Source: Terriglobia bacterium
Lineage (GTDB): Bacteria; Acidobacteriota; Terriglobia; Terriglobales; Acidobacteriaceae
Direction: 5' to 3'
DNA: 64,000 nucleotides
Assembly (NCBI GenBank): GCA_020072585.1
Contig: JAIQGL010000001.1
Span: forward strand, 1 to 64,000
The notes below the pieces were generated by a model that was not told the origin of the DNA, did not search any database, and saw only the letters and a list, made by a program, of their open reading frames with translations. Shown piece after piece: positions 18,021-26,216 of this stretch. Made by a program: the position numbers and the translations under genes. Position 1 is the stretch's first letter. Each line of letters opens with the position of its first letter.

Positions 18021-18497
18021 ATGGCCACGGTAAAACGAAGTCAAGGCAAAGGCATCCGCGAACGCTTCCTCTACACGAACCTGACTGAGGAGGAACACAA
18101 GAAGATTTCGCAGTACTGCCGTGATAATCACGTAAGCATCAGTCAATTCTTTGCCGATCTCCTACTGCAGGAAGCCAGCAAGTCGAAGGAAAAGCCTGAA
18201 AAGCTTACTCTCGAAATTGAATTGACGCCCGCGGAACACGAAAAGCTTGAGCAGTTGACCCGCCTTCATAAAAAGGAATCCATCAGCGATTTTATCCGCG
18301 AAGTCCTCGAACCCGAGCTTCGCATCCAAAGATTACATGCGCCTACCAAGACCAAGCATGTCCGCTACTATTTCTCCGACGAGGAACACGAGCTGGTCAC
18401 CAAGCACATGAAAGCGCTAGGGAAGTCTCCGAGCAATTACCCGGCGATTCTCGCTCTCCGGGCCATCGGAAAACCGACCAAAAAGGCAGCCAAATAG
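18021..18497 (+). CDS. Protein with three tandem ribbon-helix-helix-like units
   Basis: From ATG 18021 the product has 158 residues (a GTG at 17997 is also possible). Three similar blocks can be seen. The first reads FLYTNLTEEEHKKISQYC then VSISQFFADLL. The second reads LEIELTPAEHEKLEQL then ESISDFIREVL. The third reads RYYFSDEEHELVTKHM then SPSNYPAILALRAI. Each has the beta-helix-helix pattern of RHH or MobC-like DNA-binding proteins. The tail is lysine-rich. A fused triple RHH would bind extended DNA without dimer exchange. It precedes the STAND gene in the same direction and could regulate it. Confidence 0.55.
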   Translation: MATVKRSQGKGIRERFLYTNLTEEEHKKISQYCRDNHVSISQFFADLLLQEASKSKEKPEKLTLEIELTPAEHEKLEQLTRLHKKESISDFIREVLEPELRIQRLHAPTKTKHVRYYFSDEEHELVTKHMKALGKSPSNYPAILALRAIGKPTKKAAK

Positions 18498-18834
18498 ACC
18501 TTTCCACAAGTCTGGGCACCAAGCTGCAGCACGCAATTCGCCAACAGCACTAACCCTGGCCGCCACTCTCTTGTCTCAAGTCTGCTGTAGCCTACGTCAC
18601 ATAGTATCGCACTCAGTTTTAACCGATGTTTTAAGGGACCCACAGGGGAATAGGAGAGACAAGAAGAGGGCCGAACCCATTCCGTTTTGGTATTCGAAGC
18701 GGTCTCCGTTCGCCGAACAATGTGACAAATCGCCAAATCTACCTTGCGGACCTGACCAGTTTGAGTATATTGTTTTCGGCACACCCCCCTAGAACTCCAA
18801 AACCGCTTCCAGAGTGGCTGCTAACGGTAAACTG
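18498..18834. other. Intergenic region before the NB-ARC/WD40/TIR gene
   Basis: I see no gene here: short frames on both strands mirror each other and lack protein-like composition. The region presumably holds the promoter of the STAND gene, but I find no clear -35/-10 pair or ribosome site. The true start of that gene could lie anywhere between 18814 (GTG) and 18868 (ATG). Confidence 0.5.
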
Positions 18835-21800
18835 ATGTCTGCGCCAAGGGAAACGTCCTCTTCGCAGATGGCAGGGCTGTGGCGAAATTCGGAAAGGTCG
18901 GCGGTTTTCCCAGGTCCAATGCGGAAAAGCACAACTGGCTCAAGCACTGCTAACATTCATCAAAGAAAACCTGTGAGCGCAACTGGTCTACCACCCACTA
19001 CCGTCCCTCCCTTGCCTACAAACTTCTTGCCGAGGCCGGCTGCGCTGACTGCTTTAGTCGAAGCACTTCTTCAGGAGCGTGAGGACGGCCGTGGCACAAT
19101 TGCTCTGACAGCAGTCGCGGGGATGGGTGGCATTGGAAAGACGGTGCTGGCTCAATCTCTATGCCGCGAGCAGAGGATCAAAAATGCTTTTCCCGACGGT
19201 ATCGTGTGGCAGTCGATCGGAAGAGAATTAACCTTCAAGATGGACGCGCGGCTGCGTGCGGCGAGAATCGCTCTGGGCGACAACGCCGAATGCGGTCGCA
19301 GTGAGGTGGATTGCTACCGTTCAACATTGCTTGGAAAGGCGGCATTGGTCGTGGTGGACGATGTCTGGAAGATTGAGGATATCGAGCCGTGGCTGGCGGA
19401 ATCACCACGCTCGCGAGTGCTATTTACGACTCGCGATACATCGATCGCGGCTGGAGTCGGGACGGAGCCGCATTGGGTTGAGCTGCTGAGTGCGGCAGAG
19501 TCGACGGAAGCTTTGGCGCAATGGTCCGGTTGGGGTAACCGTAAACTACCCGTGGAAGCGGAAAGCATTATTAGCCAGTGTGGGCGTCTGCCATTAGCTT
19601 TGGCGATGGTGGGCGCAATGCTACGCGGCAAACCGGTGGGATTGTGGAAGCACACCCTGAACATTCTACGCAGTGCCGATCTGGCCAAGATCAAGGCACA
19701 GTTTCCCGGTTACCCGCATCCGAATCTGTTCATGGCAATCAAGGCCAGCGTAGATGCCTTGGAACCAGCAGACCGGGAGCGATACTACGCGTTGGCCGTT
19801 CTGATCGAGGAAATGTTCGCAGCCCGCGTGATCCAGCAAACGTTGTGGGGAATTGATGGGCGCGGTATGACCGCAGAGGAAGCAACTGAGACGGCGGAGA
19901 AATTCATTAACCTGTCATTGGCGCAACGAGATGCGGATGGCCAGAGTATCCGGTTACATGACTTGCAACTGGATTACGTTCGTGCTCAATTCACAGACCA
20001 AGAAGCACTAAATCTGATTCATGCAGCGATGCGGCTTTCATCGCAGGTGATTGCCAAAGCCCCTGAGCAGTTCGCCTCACAAATGGTGGGTCGACTGCTT
20101 ACCCATGAGAATAAAACTGGTGTCCAAGAGTTCACAATTGGCTTGAGAGGTCGAGCCCCGCTTCCGTGGCTCTTGCCGCGGTGGCCGAGTCTAGAAGCTC
20201 CCGGCACCGCTTGGATTCGTGACATCGAGGGTCATCCTGACTGTGTCAACCGAGTGGCAGTGAACTGGGACCGGAAGCTCGCGATCTCTGCTTCGAATGA
20301 CCACACCCTGAAGGTGTGGGATATAGAGAGCGGGCGGGAGCTGCGCACACTGAAGGGCCACGTTGACTCTGTACATTCCGTGGCAGTGAGCAAGGACGGC
20401 AGATGCGCGATCTCAGCTTCTGAGGACACCACGCTAAAGGTGTGGGATGTGGAGAGTGGACGGGAAGTGCGCACACTGAGAGGCCACAAAAACTCTGTCT
20501 GGGGGGTGGCGCTGAGCGCGGACGGGAAGTCGGCCATCTCCGCTTCGGATGACCACACGCTGAAGGTGTGGGATGTGGAAAACGGACACGAGTTGCGGAC
20601 TTTGAATGGCCACACTGATTGGGTGAATGGAGTGGCGATGAGCGACGACGGCAGATCCGCCGTTTCCGCTTCTGCTGATAAGACCCTGAAGGTGTGGGAT
20701 GTGAAGAGCGGGCGCGAACTGCACACCCTTGTGGGCCATTCCGGCTTGGTGCAAGCAGTAGCGGTCAGTCCGGACGGAATGCGTGCTGTCTCCGCTTCCC
20801 TTGATCATACTCTGAAGGTGTGGGATGTGGAGAAGGGGCGCGAGTTGTCGACTTTGAAGGGACATACTGGCTGGGTCAATGGCGTAGCGGTCAGCAAAAA
20901 CGCGAAGTATGCGATCTCAGCTTCGCATGACCACACACTGAAGGTGTGGGACATGGAGAGCGGAAAAGAACTGCGCACACTGAAGGGCCACAAACTTGCG
21001 GTTTGGGGAGTTGAGTTGAGTGGGGACGGGATGTTCGCCGTATCTGCTTCAGATGACCACACGCTGAAGGTGTGGAATGTAGAGAGCGGCCTGGAGGTAC
21101 GCACACTCGGAGCCCACACCACTTGGGTAAATGGAGTGGCAGCAAGCGAGTTTGGAAACGTTGCGGTCTCCGCTTCTCCTGACAATATTGTAGAGATATG
21201 GGAATTGCAGAGCGGGCGCAAGCTATGCAATCTGGTAGGTCACAACAGCTCCGTCAGAGGTGTGGCATTAAGCGGGGACGGCAGGCTCGCGGTCTCCGCG
21301 TCCGATGACCACACGCTGAAAGTCTGGGACATGAACAAAGGACAGGAATTACTTACCCTAAAGGGTCACACCGGCTGTGTCACAGGAGTGGCATTAAGCG
21401 GGGACGGCAGGCTCGCGGTCTCCGCGTCCGATGACCACACGCTGAAGGTGTGGAATGTGGAAAGCAGACAGGAGTTGTGGACGCTGGAGGGGCACACCCG
21501 GCCGGTATTGGGAGTGGCGGTAAGCAAGGATGGCAGGCGCGCTGTCTCAATCTCTTCTGACGATACCCTGAGGGTATGGGACGTGAAGAAAGGCCGGGAG
21601 TTACGCACACTGGAAGGCTACGGAACCCTGGCTCATGGAGTGGCAGTGAGCGCGGACGCGAAACGCGCTATTTTCGCTACCATTGTGAACAACTCCCTAA
21701 AGGTGTGGGACCTAGAAAGCGGGAAAGAGTTGCACAGCCTGGAAGGCCACAGCAACTGGATTAGAGGAGTTGCGGTGAGTGAGGACGGGAAGTACGCGGT

Positions 21801-22473
21801 CTCCGCTTCGGATGACCAGGCGGTGAAAGTATGGGATCTGGACACAGGGCAGGCGATAACCACGTTTACTTGTGAAGGTTCCGCACTTTGCTGCGCTTTT
21901 TGCAATTCAACGACTGTGGTCGCCGGGGACGCCGGCGGCCGTATTTACTTGCTAGAACTGCTTCTGGAGCGGAATGAATTCAGAAAAAGGAACGATACTG
22001 TGCTTCGAACGGAACAGGCGGTAGCAGAAAAAAAGAAACATGTATTCTTGTCCTATTGTCGTGACAACCAAGCGGAAGTTGCACAGTTGCGAGAGGATCT
22101 GATCGCCGCCGGTGAGATTGTTTGGTGGGATGGTCAGCTTCTTGTAGGGCAAGATTGGAAGTTGGAGATCCACAAGGCGATCAAGAGCGCCTACGCGATT
22201 GTGATCTGCCTCTCACAGCAATTTGAAGCTCGGATTCAGTCGGGGGCCTATCCTGAATTGAGAGATGCGATTGACGAATACCGGCAATGTGCTCCTGGCA
22301 GCATCTATCTGCTTCCGGTGCGTTTGTCTGCTTGTGAAATTCCGTCCCTCCGAATTGATGGTGCCACAATGCTGGACAGCCTCCACTATATCGACCTGTT
22401 TCCGGAGCATCATCGCACGACCCGCGTCCAGGAATTGGTCCATGCGATTCAGGCAGCCGCCCAGCACCCTTAA
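18835..22473 (+). CDS. NB-ARC / WD40 / TIR STAND protein, probable antiphage sensor-effector
   Basis: The 1212-residue protein has an N-terminal NB-ARC NTPase: P-loop GMGGIGKT at 96-103, Walker B LVVVDDVW with Asp175-Asp176, sensor VLFTTRD, and the GLPL-like box GRLPLALAMVGAML. Residues 466 to about 1055 hold 14 WD40 repeats (units of about 42 residues), probably two seven-blade propellers. The C-terminal TIR-like domain (1066 to about 1208) starts KKHVFLSYCRDN and has SGAYPELRDAI, where Glu1141 is a good candidate catalytic glutamate for NAD+ cleavage. Bacterial STAND proteins sense phage products and TIR domains deplete NAD+; the trigger here is unknown. Start choice is uncertain (GTG 18814, ATG 18868 also possible). 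Confidence 0.88.
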   Translation: MSAPRETSSSQMAGLWRNSERSAVFPGPMRKSTTGSSTANIHQRKPVSATGLPPTTVPPLPTNFLPRPAALTALVEALLQEREDGRGTIALTAVAGMGGIGKTVLAQSLCREQRIKNAFPDGIVWQSIGRELTFKMDARLRAARIALGDNAECGRSEVDCYRSTLLGKAALVVVDDVWKIEDIEPWLAESPRSRVLFTTRDTSIAAGVGTEPHWVELLSAAESTEALAQWSGWGNRKLPVEAESIISQCGRLPLALAMVGAMLRGKPVGLWKHTLNILRSADLAKIKAQFPGYPHPNLFMAIKASVDALEPADRERYYALAVLIEEMFAARVIQQTLWGIDGRGMTAEEATETAEKFINLSLAQRDADGQSIRLHDLQLDYVRAQFTDQEALNLIHAAMRLSSQVIAKAPEQFASQMVGRLLTHENKTGVQEFTIGLRGRAPLPWLLPRWPSLEAPGTAWIRDIEGHPDCVNRVAVNWDRKLAISASNDHTLKVWDIESGRELRTLKGHVDSVHSVAVSKDGRCAISASEDTTLKVWDVESGREVRTLRGHKNSVWGVALSADGKSAISASDDHTLKVWDVENGHELRTLNGHTDWVNGVAMSDDGRSAVSASADKTLKVWDVKSGRELHTLVGHSGLVQAVAVSPDGMRAVSASLDHTLKVWDVEKGRELSTLKGHTGWVNGVAVSKNAKYAISASHDHTLKVWDMESGKELRTLKGHKLAVWGVELSGDGMFAVSASDDHTLKVWNVESGLEVRTLGAHTTWVNGVAASEFGNVAVSASPDNIVEIWELQSGRKLCNLVGHNSSVRGVALSGDGRLAVSASDDHTLKVWDMNKGQELLTLKGHTGCVTGVALSGDGRLAVSASDDHTLKVWNVESRQELWTLEGHTRPVLGVAVSKDGRRAVSISSDDTLRVWDVKKGRELRTLEGYGTLAHGVAVSADAKRAIFATIVNNSLKVWDLESGKELHSLEGHSNWIRGVAVSEDGKYAVSASDDQAVKVWDLDTGQAITTFTCEGSALCCAFCNSTTVVAGDAGGRIYLLELLLERNEFRKRNDTVLRTEQAVAEKKKHVFLSYCRDNQAEVAQLREDLIAAGEIVWWDGQLLVGQDWKLEIHKAIKSAYAIVICLSQQFEARIQSGAYPELRDAIDEYRQCAPGSIYLLPVRLSACEIPSLRIDGATMLDSLHYIDLFPEHHRTTRVQELVHAIQAAAQHP
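21262..21446 (+). repeat. Identical 59-bp DNA repeats within WD40 coding region
   Basis: Bases 21262-21320 and 21388-21446 are identical, in frame and one repeat unit (126 bp) apart. Other WD40 units are also very similar in DNA. Such identity shows recent unit duplication or gene conversion inside the propeller-coding part, as is seen in fast-changing WD40 recognition proteins. Confidence 0.85.
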
Positions 22474-22619
22474 CAGGCTTGCCGGATTCACGAAGCACTC
22501 TACCGCCGAGCCAGTTATTTAGCGCTCTTCCACGTTTACTCCCAAATCATGTCGAGGCGGACGCTATTGAATCCCGGGAACCACTCCTCTGTGTATCAGG
22601 TGCGAACTTCATGACAACT

Positions 22620-23516
22620 CTATCGAAACCTCGCGGCATAGTCGGCCTTCAAACCTTCCAAAACACGATGCACCTTGATCGCATCAGCAGTGTTCGCCAT
22701 TCCCCGAGCATCCTCAGGGTGTTCCAATAACTCGCGATAGACATGTTTTTGACAAGCCTGCCAAATCCCGTGTCTTTGAGAGGAACGTAATGATCCTTTC
22801 GGATATTCTGGACAATTTGCACCCCATTGAGCCGATATCAGATCATACACGTTCCTTGGCAGTGCACCGCCGTCTTCCACAACATCAAGCGAAAATTGCT
22901 CGTGTAGCGCCTCTAAATTTATATCGATGATTACACCAATTGCACCACAAGACATCTCGATTGTGGCTTTGCTCAAGGTGCGAGTGCCACTCCTAAGAGA
23001 AACGCCATCAACACACAGGCCAGCCGCAAGCACAAGGTCAATGATGTGTGAACCGACCGCATAGAGGCACGTGCCACCCTCTGACAGGTGCTGATACCAA
23101 AGATCGCCCTGTATCTGTTGCAGCCACGCCGCAGACCGATACAGAATTCGAATACGGCCACACAGAGATGATATAAGCTTTTTCATCTCAACAAGAACAT
23201 TGTGCTTGCGCAATTGATAGTTAGCAAACACTGGCTGTTTCCAACGACAAACTAAATCATGAATTCTTTCTGCCGCTGCCAGATTGTGACCCATCGGTTT
23301 TTCGATCAATACGGCTCTTGATCTTGCATGCAGTCGGATTAACTCTTCCTCATGAGCTGACGGCGGTGAACCAATCACCAGAAGATCAGACTTTGCCGGA
23401 GATGAAGGAGTGTCGTCCCTATCGACATAACTGAAGTCAATTCCACCCAATCGTGAAAGAACAGGTTCATGAAGCCGTGTGCAAACGCCCCGGCCTCTTA
23501 AAAGAACAGTCTTCAT
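22620..23516 (-). CDS. Gfo/Idh/MocA-type oxidoreductase, short variant
   Basis: From ATG 23516 the product has 298 residues; a TTG further upstream is a weaker start. Family marks are VLLRGRGVCTRLHEPVL (Rossmann-like loop with atypical glycines), VLIEKPMGHN (the conserved EKP) and GTCLYAVGSHIIDL. These enzymes use NAD(P) to oxidise or reduce sugars, inositols or related compounds. It is shorter than the usual 330-380 residues and its first glycine loop is altered. It starts 2 bp after the radical SAM gene ends, so the pair is translationally coupled and probably shares a pathway. Confidence 0.72.
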   Translation of the reverse strand: MKTVLLRGRGVCTRLHEPVLSRLGGIDFSYVDRDDTPSSPAKSDLLVIGSPPSAHEEELIRLHARSRAVLIEKPMGHNLAAAERIHDLVCRWKQPVFANYQLRKHNVLVEMKKLISSLCGRIRILYRSAAWLQQIQGDLWYQHLSEGGTCLYAVGSHIIDLVLAAGLCVDGVSLRSGTRTLSKATIEMSCGAIGVIIDINLEALHEQFSLDVVEDGGALPRNVYDLISAQWGANCPEYPKGSLRSSQRHGIWQACQKHVYRELLEHPEDARGMANTADAIKVHRVLEGLKADYAARFR

Positions 23517-23518
23517 AT

Positions 23519-24397
23519 TCAAGGGCAAATCGAAATCTTATCCTCGAACATGTCAACCTTTGAGTGTTTGATACATCCCTCTTCAAAACTCCAGTGTGCT
23601 TGCAAATAACTGAAGGCTGACATGCTTCGAAGAAAATACGGAAGGCCCTGCGCATGGCAGGCAGATCGAACAAATTCAACCTCTTTCGAAAGGTAACATT
23701 TGTCCCAAGCGGATGGTTGACTTATGAAAGTCATTGGCGCGGAAGTCACAATGTATCCTTCAAACCCCTTCCACCCTAACCGCATCGGCAACTGGCGGCT
23801 CTTATCAACCAGGAAAACCTCGCCCAGCACAGCAGCAACACCATGAGGGAGGCTCTTCACTAAACTTGTTGTCTCCGCTTCGGGAACCAAGCTGAAAGAA
23901 AAGGTCGGCCGTAGAGCTACAATGCACGGTATGCCAACTGTCACAAAATCCGCTACCAGCTTCAATCGCTCCGACGACGGTGGTACCCGTTGCGCATTTT
24001 CAATCCGGTTAGGATAAGAGAATGTCACTAACGAAACACACGGAATAAACAACTGCCTACGATGGGAACATTCAGCAGCCAGGGCAAGGATTTTTTCATA
24101 AACCGCCTTCGACGGTACAAGCCTTGTGGTAAATGTCACTGGCACTTTTGGATAAAGTCGTGCCAGTTGTTCCATGAGAGAAACGCTTTCTTCGGGACGC
24201 AGCAGCGGGTCGGTGTCGCCTGAGACACATATACATCTCAATTCTTTAAATTGTGCAACCGTCTCCACCACTTCCGCGATTTGCAGGTCCGGCTGGTGCC
24301 TGAAGTCTTTTGAGGTTATGTAACAATGTTTACAGCCAAGAGAGCAAACGCCCCCCAGTGAAATAGTGATCTTGCCGAACTCGTCAACTGTAAACAC
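23519..24397 (-). CDS. Radical SAM enzyme in a three-gene cassette
   Basis: The 292-residue protein starts at a GTG. Close to its N-terminus is GGVCSLGCKHCYI with Cys18, Cys22 and Cys25, the CxxxCxxC cluster site of radical SAM enzymes. VSGDTDPLLRPEESV after it fits the SAM-binding glycine-rich region. The remainder forms a short partial TIM barrel without extra Fe-S cysteine motifs or a SPASM domain. Substrate is unknown. It is not viperin-like in its cluster context. It lies 13 bp after the M24-like gene and 2 bp before the oxidoreductase, suggesting joint modification of a small molecule, peptide or nucleotide. Confidence 0.78.
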   Translation of the reverse strand: MFTVDEFGKITISLGGVCSLGCKHCYITSKDFRHQPDLQIAEVVETVAQFKELRCICVSGDTDPLLRPEESVSLMEQLARLYPKVPVTFTTRLVPSKAVYEKILALAAECSHRRQLFIPCVSLVTFSYPNRIENAQRVPPSSERLKLVADFVTVGIPCIVALRPTFSFSLVPEAETTSLVKSLPHGVAAVLGEVFLVDKSRQLPMRLGWKGFEGYIVTSAPMTFISQPSAWDKCYLSKEVEFVRSACHAQGLPYFLRSMSAFSYLQAHWSFEEGCIKHSKVDMFEDKISICP

Positions 24398-24410
24398 GCA
24401 CTTCGTCTAA

Positions 24411-25250
24411 CTAGGATGAAAGCAAATCGTATGCTCCGAGCAATTTCTCAACATCGTCTTGCAATTCAATTGAACCGTTATTCTTTCTTGCGAGATAGTG
24501 AAACGTTACTTGTGGAAGCTCAGAATGATTTACACATCTCAACTGTGGCTCGATGGTAAACTGCAAGTCTTCTGCAATGTGCCACTCTGAATTACCATTT
24601 AAAAATAGCCGGCCCCGCCGGATTGAGTTTCTCTGATCCTCGGTCAGATGGTCTGACAGTTTAGGTGGATTAACTCTGGGAAAGGTGTGCCCAAGATCCA
24701 AAGGCGTCGTGTCAGAAATGCTGATCACTGTGTTCTGAAGTCGGTATTGTTCAAAGATAGCTTGGGAGTTGGTGAAAATGGTAATCGATGTTTGCTCTGG
24801 CTCTATGCTCTCCAACAACTTGCGTACGGCACGATGTGCCGTTAGGAAGTGTTGTCGAATACCGAGGTTTCGCCCGAAATAGAGCGTAACGGCAAAATCA
24901 CCTGGCACGCCATCAAGTTTTGATACCGGCGAGCAATACACATACAACAGCCCATCATTCCATCTAATCAATCTGTCCGAAGGCCAATATTCAGGGGTCC
25001 GTAGCGTAGAAAAAGAAATCCGACTGCAATCATTTGCGGTTGCTGACAAAACAGCAGTGCCTCTAGGGGGCGGATCATACCAGCCGTCCGCAATGACGTA
25101 TGAATCCTTGGTCAGTCGATCCATCCATAAGTCGCAAAACATTTTTTCGGTAATGAATTCATTTCCGAAGCACTCCTTGAGCGTTGCATTAAAGGTCTCA
25201 ATGGCCTTGAGCCGCGTTTTATTGAACGGTGTTGTAACGAAAGCAGCCAT
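24411..25250 (-). CDS. Uncharacterised protein with possible M24 (pita-bread) fold
   Basis: From ATG 25250 the product has 279 residues. I do not recognise it firmly. Several stretches recall M24 metallopeptidase-fold proteins: GDFAVTLYFGRNLG (beta hairpin), AHRAVRKLLESIEP, DLGHTFPRV, and especially LQFTIEPQLR, close to the FTIEP motif of methionine and Xaa-Pro aminopeptidases. The metal-binding Asp/His set looks incomplete, so it may be a non-catalytic relative that binds a substrate or carrier. It is the first gene of the minus-strand cassette with the radical SAM and Gfo/Idh proteins. DNA is visibly more A/T-rich than the transfer genes. Confidence 0.5.
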   Translation of the reverse strand: MAAFVTTPFNKTRLKAIETFNATLKECFGNEFITEKMFCDLWMDRLTKDSYVIADGWYDPPPRGTAVLSATANDCSRISFSTLRTPEYWPSDRLIRWNDGLLYVYCSPVSKLDGVPGDFAVTLYFGRNLGIRQHFLTAHRAVRKLLESIEPEQTSITIFTNSQAIFEQYRLQNTVISISDTTPLDLGHTFPRVNPPKLSDHLTEDQRNSIRRGRLFLNGNSEWHIAEDLQFTIEPQLRCVNHSELPQVTFHYLARKNNGSIELQDDVEKLLGAYDLLSS

Positions 25251-25971
25251 AGTACTCAAAAAGTGTTGAAAAGTTGAATAAGATTTTGGTTTAGCGGTGC
25301 CATGTGGTCATGTTCTCGGTAGAATGGCTCAAGATCATACGATATCAAGACTGCTCCCCGTTGCCTTTCTCAGATCTTGGGACGTTGTAGTGTAACATGT
25401 GAATTTGCTTCGTTTTTCACATTATTTAACGCAGACCCTACAGGGGAAACCCAATTTCACATGACTTCGAATGAAGTGGACGACATGGCCTCAACAGATT
25501 GTTCAGTACCTCAGCAACCATCACGCTCTTTATTTTGACCTGGGAGAAAGCGCTTCACGGATAACATATGGACAGGCCAAAAAACGAGGCCATTATATTC
25601 AATGGACGATTAGTCACTCGCCAGGGGCCGAGGCCTGCCCGAAGGCCTGGTAGGCAAAGATAATTCTCCCGTGCCCTATATGTCCTAAAGTTCAAGTGAT
25701 TTCAAATGCAGTAACGCGAACAACGGGCCTCACAAACCGTTGAAAGTCACAAGCAATTGTATCTCTGGAGGGTTGGCTTCCCCGTAAAAAGTCTTACCCA
25801 CTCCAAGTGTTTATTTTAAACGGTCGTACTTCCATGACTTGATTCTTCTGGGTCCCTACCCACAAACCACATCCTCTCCTCACTAAGTGCATCCGCGATC
25901 CGGCCAGTAAAAAATCCGGCTCGCTCAAAACCCCACTTCTAGGTAACAGCAGAGCTGATCTTCTGCCCTTT
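25251..25971. other. Non-coding region between cassette and ardC leader
   Basis: No gene is supported in these 720 bases. A 60-codon frame at 25471-25653 has no recognisable pattern. The left part should contain the promoter of the minus-strand cassette. The rest could include transfer-origin or control sites, as it directly precedes the nested inverted repeats of the ardC-like gene, but I see no specific nick-site motif. Confidence 0.45.
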
Positions 25972-26158
25972 CACATTCGTTTCAGGCGAAGTCTGGAGCT
26001 ACGCTCGGCTCCCCCTGTCAATCCCGCTTGTGCAGCTCCGTGCGGCGCATACACCAGACCCGCACCGTACTCGCTTCCGCGCCCTTCCGGCTCCGCTGTG
26101 CTTCGGGGATTGACAGCGCCTCACTTCGCTCACCCCTCGCCTCTATGAAACGAATGTG
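25972..26158 (+). promoter_or_regulatory. Nested long inverted repeats upstream of ardC-like gene
   Basis: The outer arms CACATTCGTTTCA (25972-25984) and TGAAACGAATGTG (26146-26158) are a perfect 13-bp match, extended by GGCGA/TCGCC. Inside, CTGTCAATCCC (26015-26025) pairs perfectly with GGGATTGACAG (26106-26116), and smaller hairpins occupy the rest. The whole 187 bases can fold into one long rod in single-stranded DNA or RNA. It ends 58 bp before the ardC-like start. By analogy with F-plasmid Frpo, this may be a promoter active on transferred single strands; a structured RNA leader or oriT are alternatives. Confidence 0.6.
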
Positions 26159-26216
26159 CTCCTCTCGCCTGAAAGGCGGAGAACCATAAAAAACCAAAAT
26201 GAGGAGAACAAAACAA

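Noticed and set aside
20232-21905. Regular direct repeats that could suggest a CRISPR array
   Set aside because: The repeats are in-frame WD40 units of about 126 bp with no unique spacers; no cas genes are present.
23519-24397. Viperin-like identity of the radical SAM protein
   Set aside because: It has the CxxxCxxC site but lacks other viperin-type stretches, and its operon partners are not those usual for prokaryotic viperins.
25471-25653. 60-codon frame before the ardC leader
   Set aside because: Short, unrecognised, without ribosome site, and within a region lacking coding character.
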